Below are positions 1 to 10,497 of a stretch of DNA of 54,780 nt, piece after piece. Source of the stretch: an uncultured Pelagibacteraceae bacterium (lineage in GTDB: Bacteria > Pseudomonadota > Alphaproteobacteria > Pelagibacterales > Pelagibacteraceae); the NCBI GenBank assembly GCA_902554335.1, contig CACDOD010000006.1, positions 1 to 54,780 on the forward strand, given 5' to 3'. Made by a program: the position numbers and the translations under genes. The notes under the pieces are model-generated. The model was not told where the DNA came from. It saw nothing but the letters and a program-made list of their open reading frames with translations, and ran no database searches. Numbering within the stretch: the stretch's first letter is position 1; the number at the start of each line of letters is the position of its first letter.

Positions 1-192
1 ACATCTTTAGAACTCATAAGAAAAATTTCAATTTTGTTATACCCAGTAATTCCAAATAGCGCATTGAAAGCTCTTAATATATTTCATATTAAAGAAACAG
101 AAATCAATATAGAAAGTATAAAAAATAACGAATTTTTAAATACAGGAATGAAATTAAATAAAATAAATATATTATTTGATAAGATAGGATAA
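1..192 (+). CDS. metG: Methionyl-tRNA synthetase, C-terminal end (partial at window start)
   Basis: Open frame from base 1 (TSLELIRKISILLYPVIPNSALKALNIFHI...FDKIG*) resembles the MetG C-terminal helical region; tatD follows immediately, a common metG neighbour. Confidence 0.75.
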   Translation, partial: TSLELIRKISILLYPVIPNSALKALNIFHIKETEINIESIKNNEFLNTGMKLNKINILFDKIG

Positions 193-193
193 T

Positions 194-958
194 ATGATTG
201 ACTCACATTGTCATTTAGACCATGAACCTTTGTACGAAAATATTAATGAAATTATTCAAAGATCTAAAAATGTTGGTATAACTAAATTACTTACTATTTG
301 TACAAACATTGATAGTTTTCAAAATATAAAAAAAATCATTAATATAGATCCGATCATTTATGGTACTTTTGGTATACATCCACATGAAGCTGATAAAAAT
401 CTAATATCAAAATCTGAAATTATAGAAAATTCAAAATTTTCAGATAAAATAATTGGAATAGGGGAAACTGGGTTAGATTTTTTTTATAATAATAGCATTA
501 AAAAAAATCAAATTGAAAGTTTTGAAAACCATATAAATGCTTGCTTAGAGTTGAATCTTCCATTGATTGTTCATTCTCGAAGTGCTGAGAATGAAACTTT
601 TAATGTATTAAATAATTACAAAAATTCAGAAATTAAAATTTTAATGCATTGTTTTACAGGAACTCTTGAATTTGCTAAAAAGTTAATGGATTTTAATTGT
701 TTTTTTTCCGCTAGTGGAATTATAACATTCAAAAATTCATCAAATTTAAGAGATACTTTTGAATTTATACCTAATGATAAAATTATAATTGAAACCGACA
801 GCCCATTTTTAGCACCTGTACCTATGCGTGGGAAAAAGAATGAACCAAGTTTTATCAAATACACTTTAGATCAATTAGCAAAAATTAAAAAAAGTACCCT
901 AGAAAATATGGATAAAATCACAACTGATAATTTTGATAAACTTTTTTTTTCAAAATGA
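194..958 (+). CDS. TatD family hydrolase (DNase)
   Basis: MIDSHCHLDH, GIGETGLDFF, HSR, ETDSPFLAP motifs. Confidence 0.93.
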   Translation: MIDSHCHLDHEPLYENINEIIQRSKNVGITKLLTICTNIDSFQNIKKIINIDPIIYGTFGIHPHEADKNLISKSEIIENSKFSDKIIGIGETGLDFFYNNSIKKNQIESFENHINACLELNLPLIVHSRSAENETFNVLNNYKNSEIKILMHCFTGTLEFAKKLMDFNCFFSASGIITFKNSSNLRDTFEFIPNDKIIIETDSPFLAPVPMRGKKNEPSFIKYTLDQLAKIKKSTLENMDKITTDNFDKLFFSK

Positions 959-1728
959 AGCTTACTTTTATAATACTCGGAAGTGGAAGTTCTTTAGGTG
1001 TACCAAGAATAGACGGCAATTTTGGAAACTGCAACCCAAAGAATAAAAAAAATTATAGAACTAGATGCTCAGCTGTGTTAAGTGCAAAAAATTTTAAATT
1101 ATTGATAGATACTTCCCCAGATGTGCGTCAACAATTTTTACAAAACAAAATAAAAGATTTAGATTGTATTTTTTATACACATCAACATGCAGATCAAACT
1201 CACGGTATAAATGATTTAAGACTTTTCTACTTAAAAAAAAGAAATCAAATACCAGTTTTTGCTAATAAAAGTACATCAAAATATCTTCTAAATACTTTCA
1301 AGTATTGTTTTAAAAGCAAAAATAAATTTTATCCACCAATAATGAAATTGAAAAATCTCAAAAAAAAACATATTTTTTTAAATAATAGAATTATTATAAG
1401 ATCGTTTGAAGTGGCCCATGGGTCAATTAACAGTCTATGCTATACAATTAATAATAAACTAGCTTACGCTAGTGATGTAAGTTTTATTGATAAAAAGAAT
1501 TATTCAAATATCGATAATTTAAAATATCTTGTAATTGATTGTTTAAGAGAGGAACCACATCCCTCACATTACAACTTGGAAAAAATATTAAATCTTGTAG
1601 AACAAATTAGACCTAAATACACAATTTTAACTAACTTAAATAGTTCATTAGATTATTATAAACTAAAAAAAAAATTACCTAAATTTGTTTTTCCTGCTTA
1701 TGATGGAATGAAATTAACTATTAATTAA
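955..1728 (+). CDS. MBL-fold metallo-hydrolase (PhnP-like)
   Basis: GSGSSLGVPR, THQHADQTHGINDLR, DCLREEPHPSHY motifs; ATGA overlap with the preceding gene. Confidence 0.88.
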   Translation: MKLTFIILGSGSSLGVPRIDGNFGNCNPKNKKNYRTRCSAVLSAKNFKLLIDTSPDVRQQFLQNKIKDLDCIFYTHQHADQTHGINDLRLFYLKKRNQIPVFANKSTSKYLLNTFKYCFKSKNKFYPPIMKLKNLKKKHIFLNNRIIIRSFEVAHGSINSLCYTINNKLAYASDVSFIDKKNYSNIDNLKYLVIDCLREEPHPSHYNLEKILNLVEQIRPKYTILTNLNSSLDYYKLKKKLPKFVFPAYDGMKLTIN

Positions 1729-2265
1729 TTTCTCTATTTTAGATACAATTTTACTTGATGTTGGTTTTGTCAATGATGAAAAGGCATCTTCAATTCTACC
1801 ATGCTTATTAATCAATATTTTGTGAAAATTCCATTTTGGTTTTGCTGTTTTACCAAAATTTTTAACAGCCCATTTATAAACTGGATGAGCATTTTCGCCT
1901 TTTACTTCTGTTATTTCGGTTATAGGAAACGTTATATTAAAATTATACTCACAAAATTTTTTTACCTCTTTATTTGAGTTTTTTTCCTGATTAAATGAAT
2001 TAGATGGCACTGCTATAACCACAAAGTTATTATCTTTATATTTATCCCAAATATTTTGCAAATCATCATACTGCTTTGTAAAACCGCAGTAACTTGCGGT
2101 GTTAACTAACAATATAATTTTATTTTTAAAACTATTAAAATCTAATTCATTTCCTGATACATCATTTATTTTAAAATCATAAAACAATTTTTCATACTTA
2201 GCCAATGCTTTGTCATTAAAAAAAATCATTGTTAATATAATTAAAAGAAATGTTTTTACTCTCAT
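1714..2265 (-). CDS. Glutathione peroxidase family protein (Cys type)
   Basis: NTASYCGFTKQYDDLQ, WNFHKILI motifs; N-terminal signal-like segment. Confidence 0.9.
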   Translation of the reverse strand: MRVKTFLLIILTMIFFNDKALAKYEKLFYDFKINDVSGNELDFNSFKNKIILLVNTASYCGFTKQYDDLQNIWDKYKDNNFVVIAVPSNSFNQEKNSNKEVKKFCEYNFNITFPITEITEVKGENAHPVYKWAVKNFGKTAKPKWNFHKILINKHGRIEDAFSSLTKPTSSKIVSKIEKLINS

Positions 2266-2269
2266 TATT

Positions 2270-3442
2270 TTATTTATTAGGAGTAAGTAGTATCAAGAAG
2301 TAGCCAAATAAAGTGGATAATAATGACCCAGTTAATACTCCAATTTTAACACCATCCATATACTCAATATTTTCTACAAAAGCTAAATTTCCAACAAATA
2401 AACTCATGGTAAAACCAATACCTGTTAATACACCAACTCCATAAAAATTGTACCAGTTAGAGTTTGAGGGCATTTGTGCAAGTTTTAATTTAATAGATAT
2501 GTAAGAAAATAAAAACACACCAAGTTGCTTACCTAAAAATAATCCAAGAACTATGCCAAGGGGTACTTTATCGAGCAACGATGAAAATGATAAGCCCTCT
2601 AGGGAAACACCTGCATTAGCAAAGGCAAATAATGGCATAATACCATATGCTACATAGGGACTTATTGAATGCTCAATCTTAATAAGTAGTGAAAAATCTT
2701 TTTCTTTATTTCTATGTGGTATTGTAATTGCCAAAAGAACTCCAGCTATTGTTGCGTGAATTCCAGAATTATGAGTAAAATCCCAAAGGAAAATTCCAAC
2801 AACTAAATACGGAAGGAATTTTTTTATATTAAATTTGTTTAAAAGAAGTAAAAGTAAAAAAGTTACCAACATAAGTGATAAATATTTTATGTTCAAATCT
2901 CCAGAATAAAACAAAGCAATAATTAAAATTGCTCCAAGATCATCAATAATTGCTAAAGCAGTTAAAAAAACTTTAAGAGATATTGGTACTCTAGATCCTA
3001 AAAGGGATAATACACCTAAAGAAAAAGCTATATCCGTCGCAGATGGAATTGCCCATCCATTTAATGTATTAGGATCGTTAAAATTTATTGAAACATATAC
3101 TAAAGCTGGCACTAACATTCCACCAACAGCGCCGATTATGGGTAACATTGCTTGTTTAATATTTGAGAGCTCTCCTTGTATAAATTCTCTTTTAATTTCT
3201 AGTGTTACAAAAAAGAAAAAAATTGCCATTAAAGCATCATTTATCCAATGTAAAACACTTAGCTTTAAACCCACTGTATTAAAGCCTATAAAAAGGTATT
3301 GATTTAGAGTATCAAAATATAGATTTGCATAATTAGAGTTGCTTATTATTAAAGCTATTATCGCAGAAAATAATAAAACAAGTCCGCTAGCAGCCTCAAG
3401 TTTGAAAAACCATTTAAAAGAATTAGTTATATTTTTAATCAT
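2270..3442 (-). CDS. nhaA: Na+/H+ antiporter NhaA
   Basis: GWAIPSATDIAFSLGVLSLLG, LTALAIIDDLGAI motifs; multiple TM segments. Confidence 0.96.
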   Translation of the reverse strand: MIKNITNSFKWFFKLEAASGLVLLFSAIIALIISNSNYANLYFDTLNQYLFIGFNTVGLKLSVLHWINDALMAIFFFFVTLEIKREFIQGELSNIKQAMLPIIGAVGGMLVPALVYVSINFNDPNTLNGWAIPSATDIAFSLGVLSLLGSRVPISLKVFLTALAIIDDLGAILIIALFYSGDLNIKYLSLMLVTFLLLLLLNKFNIKKFLPYLVVGIFLWDFTHNSGIHATIAGVLLAITIPHRNKEKDFSLLIKIEHSISPYVAYGIMPLFAFANAGVSLEGLSFSSLLDKVPLGIVLGLFLGKQLGVFLFSYISIKLKLAQMPSNSNWYNFYGVGVLTGIGFTMSLFVGNLAFVENIEYMDGVKIGVLTGSLLSTLFGYFLILLTPNK

Positions 3443-3901
3443 TTAATTAACAAGATCTTTAAAAAATAATGAAATGTCTTTTAATGATTCATATAAATTA
3501 TTCAATATTAAATCTAATTTTGGGATATAACTATTTAGTTGAAATTTAAAAGTATCTAGTAAAACTATTAAGGCCACTATTGATATAATAAGAACTAGAC
3601 TATTTTTTATTATTTTAGGATTTTTTTTATTTTTCTTAAAATCTTGAACTTCATCTTTTCGATCTTCAATCTTTTTTTCTATTATAGTATCTGTTTTTTC
3701 AATATTGCTATAATCTTCATTAATATCATTGTCGGTAGATATATTTTTTGATAATTCATTTTCGAGTTTAATTGAGCCTTCATTTTTTTTGAAAAACCAT
3801 TTACGTTCACAAAAACCACATTGTAATTCTCTTCCTTCTTTGGGAATTAACGATGCGTTTACATTAAATTTTTTATCACCACAGGGACATGTAATTATCA
3901 T
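3443..3901 (-). CDS. Zinc-ribbon (MJ0042-type) domain protein with one TM helix
   Basis: N-terminal CPCGDKKF...LQCGFCERKW; hydrophobic segment near residue 105. Confidence 0.7.
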   Translation of the reverse strand: MIITCPCGDKKFNVNASLIPKEGRELQCGFCERKWFFKKNEGSIKLENELSKNISTDNDINEDYSNIEKTDTIIEKKIEDRKDEVQDFKKNKKNPKIIKNSLVLIISIVALIVLLDTFKFQLNSYIPKLDLILNNLYESLKDISLFFKDLVN

Positions 3902-3995
3902 GTGATCTTTTATACCAGATTCTTGTTAAAATCCTTTCATTTTTGCACTAATTATACTTTGAAAATAACATTATGTACTGTATTAGTATCCCATT

Positions 3996-4072
<77 letters not shown>

Positions 4073-4076
4073 TTAT

Positions 4077-4358
4077 ATGAAAAAAGCAAAAATTTACAAA
4101 CCATCTAAAACTGCAACGCAGTCCGGATTAAAAAAATTTGATAAATGGATTATTGAATATATTACTAACGATCCAACTATCAATCCACTAATGGGTTGGG
4201 AAAGTTCAAATGATACATTTTCTGAATTAAAAATGGAATTTTCTAGTAAAGAATTAGCAATTGAATATGCAAAAAAAAATAAGATTGAATATGAATTAAT
4301 TGAGCCACAAAAAAGGAAAATTGTTAAAAAATCATATTCTGATAATTTTATAAAGTAA
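4077..4358 (+). CDS. ETC complex I subunit conserved region protein (NDUFS4-like)
   Basis: KIYKPSKTATQSG...W..E.....NPLMGWESSND pattern; start set to ATG 4077 because the longer ORF begins inside the tRNA. Confidence 0.85.
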   Translation: MKKAKIYKPSKTATQSGLKKFDKWIIEYITNDPTINPLMGWESSNDTFSELKMEFSSKELAIEYAKKNKIEYELIEPQKRKIVKKSYSDNFIK

Positions 4359-5354
4359 ATGTTCAGATTTTTCACATTAAAACACTGGTTTCTATGGTCA
4401 TGGATAGGATCATTCATTATTCTTTCCTCTCTTTGGATACAGGTTAAAATTGATGTCAAAATAAATGAGTGGTTTGGTGAGTTTTACGATATGATACAAA
4501 AAGCTCTTACAGCACCTAATGCTATTACCATAGAGGAATATTGGGCTAGCTTGCTTTCTTTTATTACTTTAGCAGCATTGTATGTGAGTGTAGCTGTGCT
4601 CATTAGTTTTTTTACATCTCACTATTTATTCAGATGGCGTACAGCAATGGTAGAATGGTATCATAGTGTTTATGACAAAGCACGAAAAATTGAAGGTGCA
4701 TCACAACGTGTTCAAGAAGATACAATAAAATTTTCGAGAATAATGGAGTCTTTAGGAACTAGTTTTATTGAGGCCTTAATGATTTTGATTGAATTTATGC
4801 CAATTCTTTTCGGATTAAGTGTTTCTATACCAATATTTTTTTTTGGTGATTGGGATTATGGGTTAATCGTAGGAGCTTTAATATGGTCAGTTGGAGGTAC
4901 AATTTTTTTAATTATTCTTGGATTAATTTTAAGATTAGTTGGTGTGGAGTATGATCTTCAAAAAAAAGAGGCTGCATATCGAAAAATATTAGTAATTGCT
5001 GAAGATGATCAAACCGTTAGACCTAAAACTCTCGAAGAATTATTTGATGGAGTAAGAAGTATTCATTTTTTGAGTTATATTAGATATTTATATTTTAATA
5101 TTGGAAGAATTGCATATTTACAGGCAAATGTATTATCTGCATATGTTTTTTTAGCACCAGCAATTGTTGCTGGAGCCGTTACACTTGGTGTAATGCAACA
5201 AATAATCAGAGCCTTTGGAAGGGTAGAGGGGTCAATGCAATATTTATTAAAGGCATGGCCTACAATAATTGAATTAGCTAGCGTTTATAAAAGATTAAGA
5301 GAATTTGAAAATAAACTTAAATTTGTAGATGATAAAGAACATGCTATAGATTGA
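4359..5354 (+). CDS. SbmA/BacA-like peptide transporter family protein
   Basis: Membrane protein with RWRTAMVEWYHSVYDKARKIEGASQRVQEDTIKFSRIMESLG typical of SbmA_BacA. Confidence 0.85.
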   Translation: MFRFFTLKHWFLWSWIGSFIILSSLWIQVKIDVKINEWFGEFYDMIQKALTAPNAITIEEYWASLLSFITLAALYVSVAVLISFFTSHYLFRWRTAMVEWYHSVYDKARKIEGASQRVQEDTIKFSRIMESLGTSFIEALMILIEFMPILFGLSVSIPIFFFGDWDYGLIVGALIWSVGGTIFLIILGLILRLVGVEYDLQKKEAAYRKILVIAEDDQTVRPKTLEELFDGVRSIHFLSYIRYLYFNIGRIAYLQANVLSAYVFLAPAIVAGAVTLGVMQQIIRAFGRVEGSMQYLLKAWPTIIELASVYKRLREFENKLKFVDDKEHAID

Positions 5355-5357
5355 TGG

Positions 5358-6305
5358 ATGTCACTAAATAAAAATCTTATTGAAAAATTAATTGATATTA
5401 CTTCACAAGCAGCGATCTCTTGCTATCCTCATTTAGGAAAAGGGAATAAAATTGTTGCTGATAAAGCGGCAACAGATGTAATGAGATATAATCTAAATAA
5501 ATTAAATATAGATGGTGAGGTAGTGATTGGAGAAGGTGAGTTAGATGAAGCTCCGATGTTATATATTGGTGAAAAATTAGGAAACACTAAAGGTCAAAAA
5601 ATTGATATAGCTGTAGATCCAGTAGAAGGTACAAATTTTGTAGCTAAAAATTTACCAGGAGCAATTTCAGTTTTAGCCATTTCAGAAAAAGGAAATTTAT
5701 TTAAAGCTCCTGAAACATATATGAATAAAATCGCATTTGGACAAAATGTTCCAAAAAATGTAATCGACCTAGATAATACAATTGAAAAAAATATAAAAAA
5801 TCTTTCTGATTATAAAAATAAAAAAATAAAGGATATTACTGTTTGCTTACTTGATAGAGATAGACATTTTGAATTAATAAATTCTATAAAAAAAATTGGA
5901 GCAAAAGTTAAATTAATTACAGATGGTGATGTTGCAGGTGCCTTATTGGTTTCTGATAAAAAATATAATGTAGATATTTTTGCAGGAATCGGTGGAGGTC
6001 CTGAGGGCGTTATAGTTGCATCTGCTTTAGATGCAATGAATTGCAATTTTCAAGGTAGATTTATATTTGAGACAGACAAAGACAAAGCAAGAGCAAAACA
6101 AATGGGAATCAAAGATTTAAATAAAAAATATGAAATAAATGAAATTGTTAAAGGAGATTCTATATTTTGTGCAACAGGTATAACATCGGGAGATTTAATT
6201 AACGGTTTAAAGAAAGATGGTAGTAACTTTCATACAGAAACACTTATAACCCATAAAAGCGAAAATTTAGTTAGTATAATTCATAAAAAATATCTATCTA
6301 AATGA
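5358..6305 (+). CDS. glpX: Class II fructose-1,6-bisphosphatase
   Basis: IGEGELDEAPMLYIGE, DPVEGTN, GIGGGPEGV, GITSGDL motifs. Confidence 0.96.
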   Translation: MSLNKNLIEKLIDITSQAAISCYPHLGKGNKIVADKAATDVMRYNLNKLNIDGEVVIGEGELDEAPMLYIGEKLGNTKGQKIDIAVDPVEGTNFVAKNLPGAISVLAISEKGNLFKAPETYMNKIAFGQNVPKNVIDLDNTIEKNIKNLSDYKNKKIKDITVCLLDRDRHFELINSIKKIGAKVKLITDGDVAGALLVSDKKYNVDIFAGIGGGPEGVIVASALDAMNCNFQGRFIFETDKDKARAKQMGIKDLNKKYEINEIVKGDSIFCATGITSGDLINGLKKDGSNFHTETLITHKSENLVSIIHKKYLSK

Positions 6306-7996
6306 AATCTGTTAATGGAATTAATTGGAAAGAAAATAATATTCCAGAGCGCTTAATTTTAAAAAATAAACAAAAGTACAATATTTCATATCTATTGTCT
6401 AAAATCTTCATAGACAAGAAATATTCAGAAGAAGAAATCCATAATTCAATTTATAAAATACAACAAAAAGAAATAATTTATAAAAATCCAGATTTTGCAG
6501 ATGCTGCTGAATTTATATTTGATTGTTACAAAAATAAAAAAAAAATATTAATTTTTGGCGATTATGATGTTGATGGATATTCCTCAGTATACTTACTTTA
6601 TGATTTTTTAACTAATCTAGATATAAATTGTAATTATTTTATACCAAATCGATTATTAGATGGTTATGGACCAAATAAAATATTATTAGAAAAATTAATT
6701 AATAATAATAATTATGATTTAATTATATTTGTAGATTGTGGCTCTAATTCAGTAGAAGAAATCAAATATTTAGAAATTAATGGTTTAAAGACAATTATTA
6801 TTGATCACCATCAAATACATGAACAAAAAACATTTAAAAAAACTATCCTTATAAACCCACTTAAAAATGTAAAAGATAAACAATTTTTCTCTTTTTGTGC
6901 CACATCATTAGTTTACTTTTTTATTAAATATTTAATAACAACCTTAAAAAAAAAACATAATATAGATTTGAACAAATATTTGTTTTTTTCAGCTATTGCT
7001 ACAATTTGTGATCAAATGCCTTTGAGAGGTAATAATAAATCGATTGTAATTAATGGTCTTAATAACTTTAAATTTAATAATTTCAAAAATTTTAATAAGT
7101 TATTAAATCTTAAAAACCGATTGATGGCTAACGATATTAGTTTTTCTTTAGGCCCAATATTAAATTCAGCTGGTAGATTAGGTTACTCAGATTTACCAAT
7201 AAACTTATTAATTGATAAAAATAAATTAAATATTGATAAAATTTCTGAAAAGCTGATTTTTTTAAATGATAAAAGAAAAAAAATTCAAAGTAAGACGTTT
7301 CAATTATTAAATAAAAATTTAGTTAATTCTAAAATGGAAGTCATATTCAATTATAAGGACAATATCAACGAAGGTTTATTAGGTATTATTGCTGCTAATC
7401 TAGTCGAGCTATATAATAAACCAAGTTTTGTATTAACTAATTCAGGAAAGTTAATAAAATGTTCATCAAGATCTGTTGATGGCTTCGATATTGGTAATAT
7501 TTTTTATTTAGCAATTAAAAAAAAAATTATTCTTAATGGTGGTGGTCATTCAATGGCTGGGGGATGTGTATTAAAAAAAAATAAATTAAAAGATTTTAAA
7601 AAATTTATTAATTCTTGTTATTATAAAAAAATCAAACCATTTGAAAATTCTAAATTATATGTAAGTGAACAAAAAATTGAATCACTTTTATCTTTTGCCA
7701 AACATGACTTAAAAAAATTAGAACCTTTTGGTAATAACAATTCAAATCCACTTTTTTTGGTAAAAAGTAATAAAATTATTAAATTTAAAATTATAAAAGA
7801 GTCGCATCTACAAGTTATAATAAAAAATAAAAGTTATAAATCTTATTCAGGTTTTGCATTTAATGTAATTGGTACAAAATTAGGTCAAGTATTAATGAAT
7901 TCAAAAAAAGAAATTGATTTAATTTTACAAATCAACAATAGATTTATCCAAAAAAACAGTGATTTTAATTTAATAATTAAAGACGCAATAGCCTGA
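6302..7996 (+). CDS. recJ: Single-stranded-DNA-specific exonuclease RecJ
   Basis: FGDYDVDGYSS (DHH), IIDHHQ, GPILNSAGRLG, GGGHSMAGG motifs. Confidence 0.96.
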   Translation: MKSVNGINWKENNIPERLILKNKQKYNISYLLSKIFIDKKYSEEEIHNSIYKIQQKEIIYKNPDFADAAEFIFDCYKNKKKILIFGDYDVDGYSSVYLLYDFLTNLDINCNYFIPNRLLDGYGPNKILLEKLINNNNYDLIIFVDCGSNSVEEIKYLEINGLKTIIIDHHQIHEQKTFKKTILINPLKNVKDKQFFSFCATSLVYFFIKYLITTLKKKHNIDLNKYLFFSAIATICDQMPLRGNNKSIVINGLNNFKFNNFKNFNKLLNLKNRLMANDISFSLGPILNSAGRLGYSDLPINLLIDKNKLNIDKISEKLIFLNDKRKKIQSKTFQLLNKNLVNSKMEVIFNYKDNINEGLLGIIAANLVELYNKPSFVLTNSGKLIKCSSRSVDGFDIGNIFYLAIKKKIILNGGGHSMAGGCVLKKNKLKDFKKFINSCYYKKIKPFENSKLYVSEQKIESLLSFAKHDLKKLEPFGNNNSNPLFLVKSNKIIKFKIIKESHLQVIIKNKSYKSYSGFAFNVIGTKLGQVLMNSKKEIDLILQINNRFIQKNSDFNLIIKDAIA

Positions 7997-8041
7997 TTAA
8001 CCTTGATTAAATTATTATTTTACAATAGAAAAGCGTCTTCT

Positions 8042-8116
8042 GGTCCCTTCGTCTATCGGTTAGGACACATGGTTTTCATCCATGAAAGAGGGGTTCGATT
8101 CCCCTAGGGACCGCCA
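8042..8116 (+). tRNA. tRNA-Glu (TTC)
   Basis: Acceptor ggtccct/agggacc, anticodon loop ttTTCat, T-loop GGTTCGATTCC, encoded CCA. Confidence 0.97.
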
Positions 8117-8118
8117 AA

Positions 8119-8370
8119 ATGACATATTTTGTATATTTACTAGTTGCTCATCTTAAAAATAACAAAAAAGTTTCGTACGTAGGTTATACAAATGATATTA
8201 AAAAAAGACTTAATTTACACAATTCTGGAAAAGGTGCAAAGTTTACAAGAGGAAAACAATGGAAGTTAGTTTATTATGAAAAATATGATTCAAAATCTAC
8301 AGCAATGAAAAATGAAATTAAATTAAAGAAAGATTATAAATTACGAAAAAAAATTATTTTAAACAAATGA
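8119..8370 (+). CDS. GIY-YIG nuclease superfamily protein (UPF0213-like)
   Basis: YFVYLLVA...SYVGYTNDIKKRLNLHNSGKGAKFTRGKQWKLVYYE. Confidence 0.92.
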   Translation: MTYFVYLLVAHLKNNKKVSYVGYTNDIKKRLNLHNSGKGAKFTRGKQWKLVYYEKYDSKSTAMKNEIKLKKDYKLRKKIILNK

Positions 8371-10496
8371 AAATTTCAATTTTATTACCATTTAAAGAAA
8401 ATTTTTCTCCTTCATATGCTGGAGCTGTATCCTTAAATATAAATGATATTTTGAAATATTCTAAATTTAAAAAAAATATAACTGTTTATGGTTATACAGA
8501 ATTTAAAAAAAGATTTAAAAATAAATATATAAATATCGAAACCAAAAAAAGATTATTCCAAAGCCAAAATAAAGATTATGTAAATAAGTTTATTGAATTA
8601 GAAAAAAAAGTTAAATCAAATATTATTGAACTTCATAATAGGCCAATTTATTTAAAATACCTTGTTAATGAATTACAGAATAAAAATTATATTTTATATT
8701 TTCATAATGATCCATTGTCAATGTCAGGATCTAAAACAATTAATGAAAGAATCTATTTGTTAAATAATTGTTATAGAATAATTTTTAACAGCAACTGGTC
8801 AAAAAAAAGGTTTCTTCAAAAAATGAAATCTGAAGCCATAAATAGTGAAAAATTACTTGTCATTAATCAATCAGCAACCAAAAATAAAATTAATTTTAGT
8901 AATAAAAAAAAAATAATTACATTTGTTGGAAAATTAAATAGATCAAAAGGTTATGATCTTTTTGGAAAAGCTGTAATAAAGGTCCTTAAAAAATATAAAG
9001 ATTGGGAAGCATTTGTTGTTGGAGATGAACCAAGAGATAAATTAGAATTTAATCATTCAAGACTAATTAAACTCGGATTTAAAGAACATAAGGATGTAAT
9101 AAATCTTTATAAAAAAACTAGTATAGCCGTAGTTTGTTCTAGATGGGAAGAGCCTTTTGGTAGAACAAGTTTAGAAGCTGCCGCTAATGGGTGCGCTGTA
9201 ATAATTAGTAATAGGGGAGGTTTACCAGAAACTATAACAAATGGTATAATATTAAAAAAACTAACCGTTAATGAAATATTTAATAAAATTATATTTCTAA
9301 TTAACAATTTAAAAAAAAGAAAAATATATCAAAGTTTATCTTATAAAAATTTTTATTTATCTCATCAATACGTTTCAAAACAAATCGATGAAGTAAGAAA
9401 TAATCTATTAAAAATTAATTCACCATACGTATATCTTAAACCTTCAAATCTACGTATTCTGCACATAACTAATTTTAATGAAAGACATAATGGAAGACTT
9501 TTTTTTAACACAGGTAGAAGATTAAATAATGGATTTATAAGATTAGGTCATAGTGTGCTAGAATTTAGTGATAGAGATATTGTAAGTAGAGGAAAATCTA
9601 TAAGAGATTTATATGGTTCAAATACTTTAAATGATAAATTGATAAAAACTTGTTATCATTTTAAACCAGATTTAATTGTATTGGGTCATGCTGATATGGT
9701 ATCTCAAGATGTTTTACATAGTTTAAAAAAAGATTATTCTAACCTTAAAATAACTCAATGGTTTTTAGACCCTCTAAATAAACAGGGTCCTGATTACCAT
9801 AAGAATAAGAAAAGAATTTTAGATAAATCTGATGTTTTGGACTCAAGCTTTTTAACAACTTCACCTGATGCAATTAGTTTTTTACCAAACAAATATAAAA
9901 ATTATTTTATTCCTAATCCAAGTGATAAATCAATGGAAACTTTAAATAACTTTAAGAAAGACTGTTCCAATGATGTTTTCTTTGCCTTAAGTCATGGTGT
10001 TCATAGAGGAACACTTAAAGGTAGATCATCTGATGATAGAGAAAAATTTATTAAAAACCTAATACAAAAATGCACAAATATTAAATTTGATATTTTTGGA
10101 ATAAACAATATTCAACCAATATGGGCGGATCAATATTTTAAAAATATCTCAAATTCTAAAATGGGGTTAAATCTTAGCAGAGGTACACCTATTAAGTATT
10201 ATAGTAGTGATAGAATAACACAAATTATAGGTAATGGTCTTGTAACTTTAATTGACGAAAAAACAGGATACAATGATTTTTTTGATAAGTCAGAAATGGT
10301 TTTTTATAAAAATATTTCAGATTTGTCTGAAAAAATTGAAAGAATTTCTTCTGATGAAAAACTTCGTAAGTCTATCGGAAAAAAAGGTAAATTTAAATAT
10401 ATGAAATACTTTAACTCGACATTGGTAGCTAATTTTATTATTAATAAAACATTTAACATCAATAAAGAGTTTAAGTATTTATGGCACAAACCATAA
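8367..10496 (+). CDS. Two-domain glycosyltransferase: N-terminal GT4-like plus C-terminal CgeB-like/GT-B region
   Basis: N-half has FVGKLNRSKGYDLF and EEPFGRTSLEAAANGCAVIISNRGG; C-half restarts at LRILHITNFNERHNGRLFFNTGRRLNNGFIRLGH, with a second GT-B-like end (GTPIKYYSSDRITQIIGNGLVTL). Confidence 0.8.
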   Translation: MKISILLPFKENFSPSYAGAVSLNINDILKYSKFKKNITVYGYTEFKKRFKNKYINIETKKRLFQSQNKDYVNKFIELEKKVKSNIIELHNRPIYLKYLVNELQNKNYILYFHNDPLSMSGSKTINERIYLLNNCYRIIFNSNWSKKRFLQKMKSEAINSEKLLVINQSATKNKINFSNKKKIITFVGKLNRSKGYDLFGKAVIKVLKKYKDWEAFVVGDEPRDKLEFNHSRLIKLGFKEHKDVINLYKKTSIAVVCSRWEEPFGRTSLEAAANGCAVIISNRGGLPETITNGIILKKLTVNEIFNKIIFLINNLKKRKIYQSLSYKNFYLSHQYVSKQIDEVRNNLLKINSPYVYLKPSNLRILHITNFNERHNGRLFFNTGRRLNNGFIRLGHSVLEFSDRDIVSRGKSIRDLYGSNTLNDKLIKTCYHFKPDLIVLGHADMVSQDVLHSLKKDYSNLKITQWFLDPLNKQGPDYHKNKKRILDKSDVLDSSFLTTSPDAISFLPNKYKNYFIPNPSDKSMETLNNFKKDCSNDVFFALSHGVHRGTLKGRSSDDREKFIKNLIQKCTNIKFDIFGINNIQPIWADQYFKNISNSKMGLNLSRGTPIKYYSSDRITQIIGNGLVTLIDEKTGYNDFFDKSEMVFYKNISDLSEKIERISSDEKLRKSIGKKGKFKYMKYFNSTLVANFIINKTFNINKEFKYLWHKP

Positions 10497-10497
10497 A

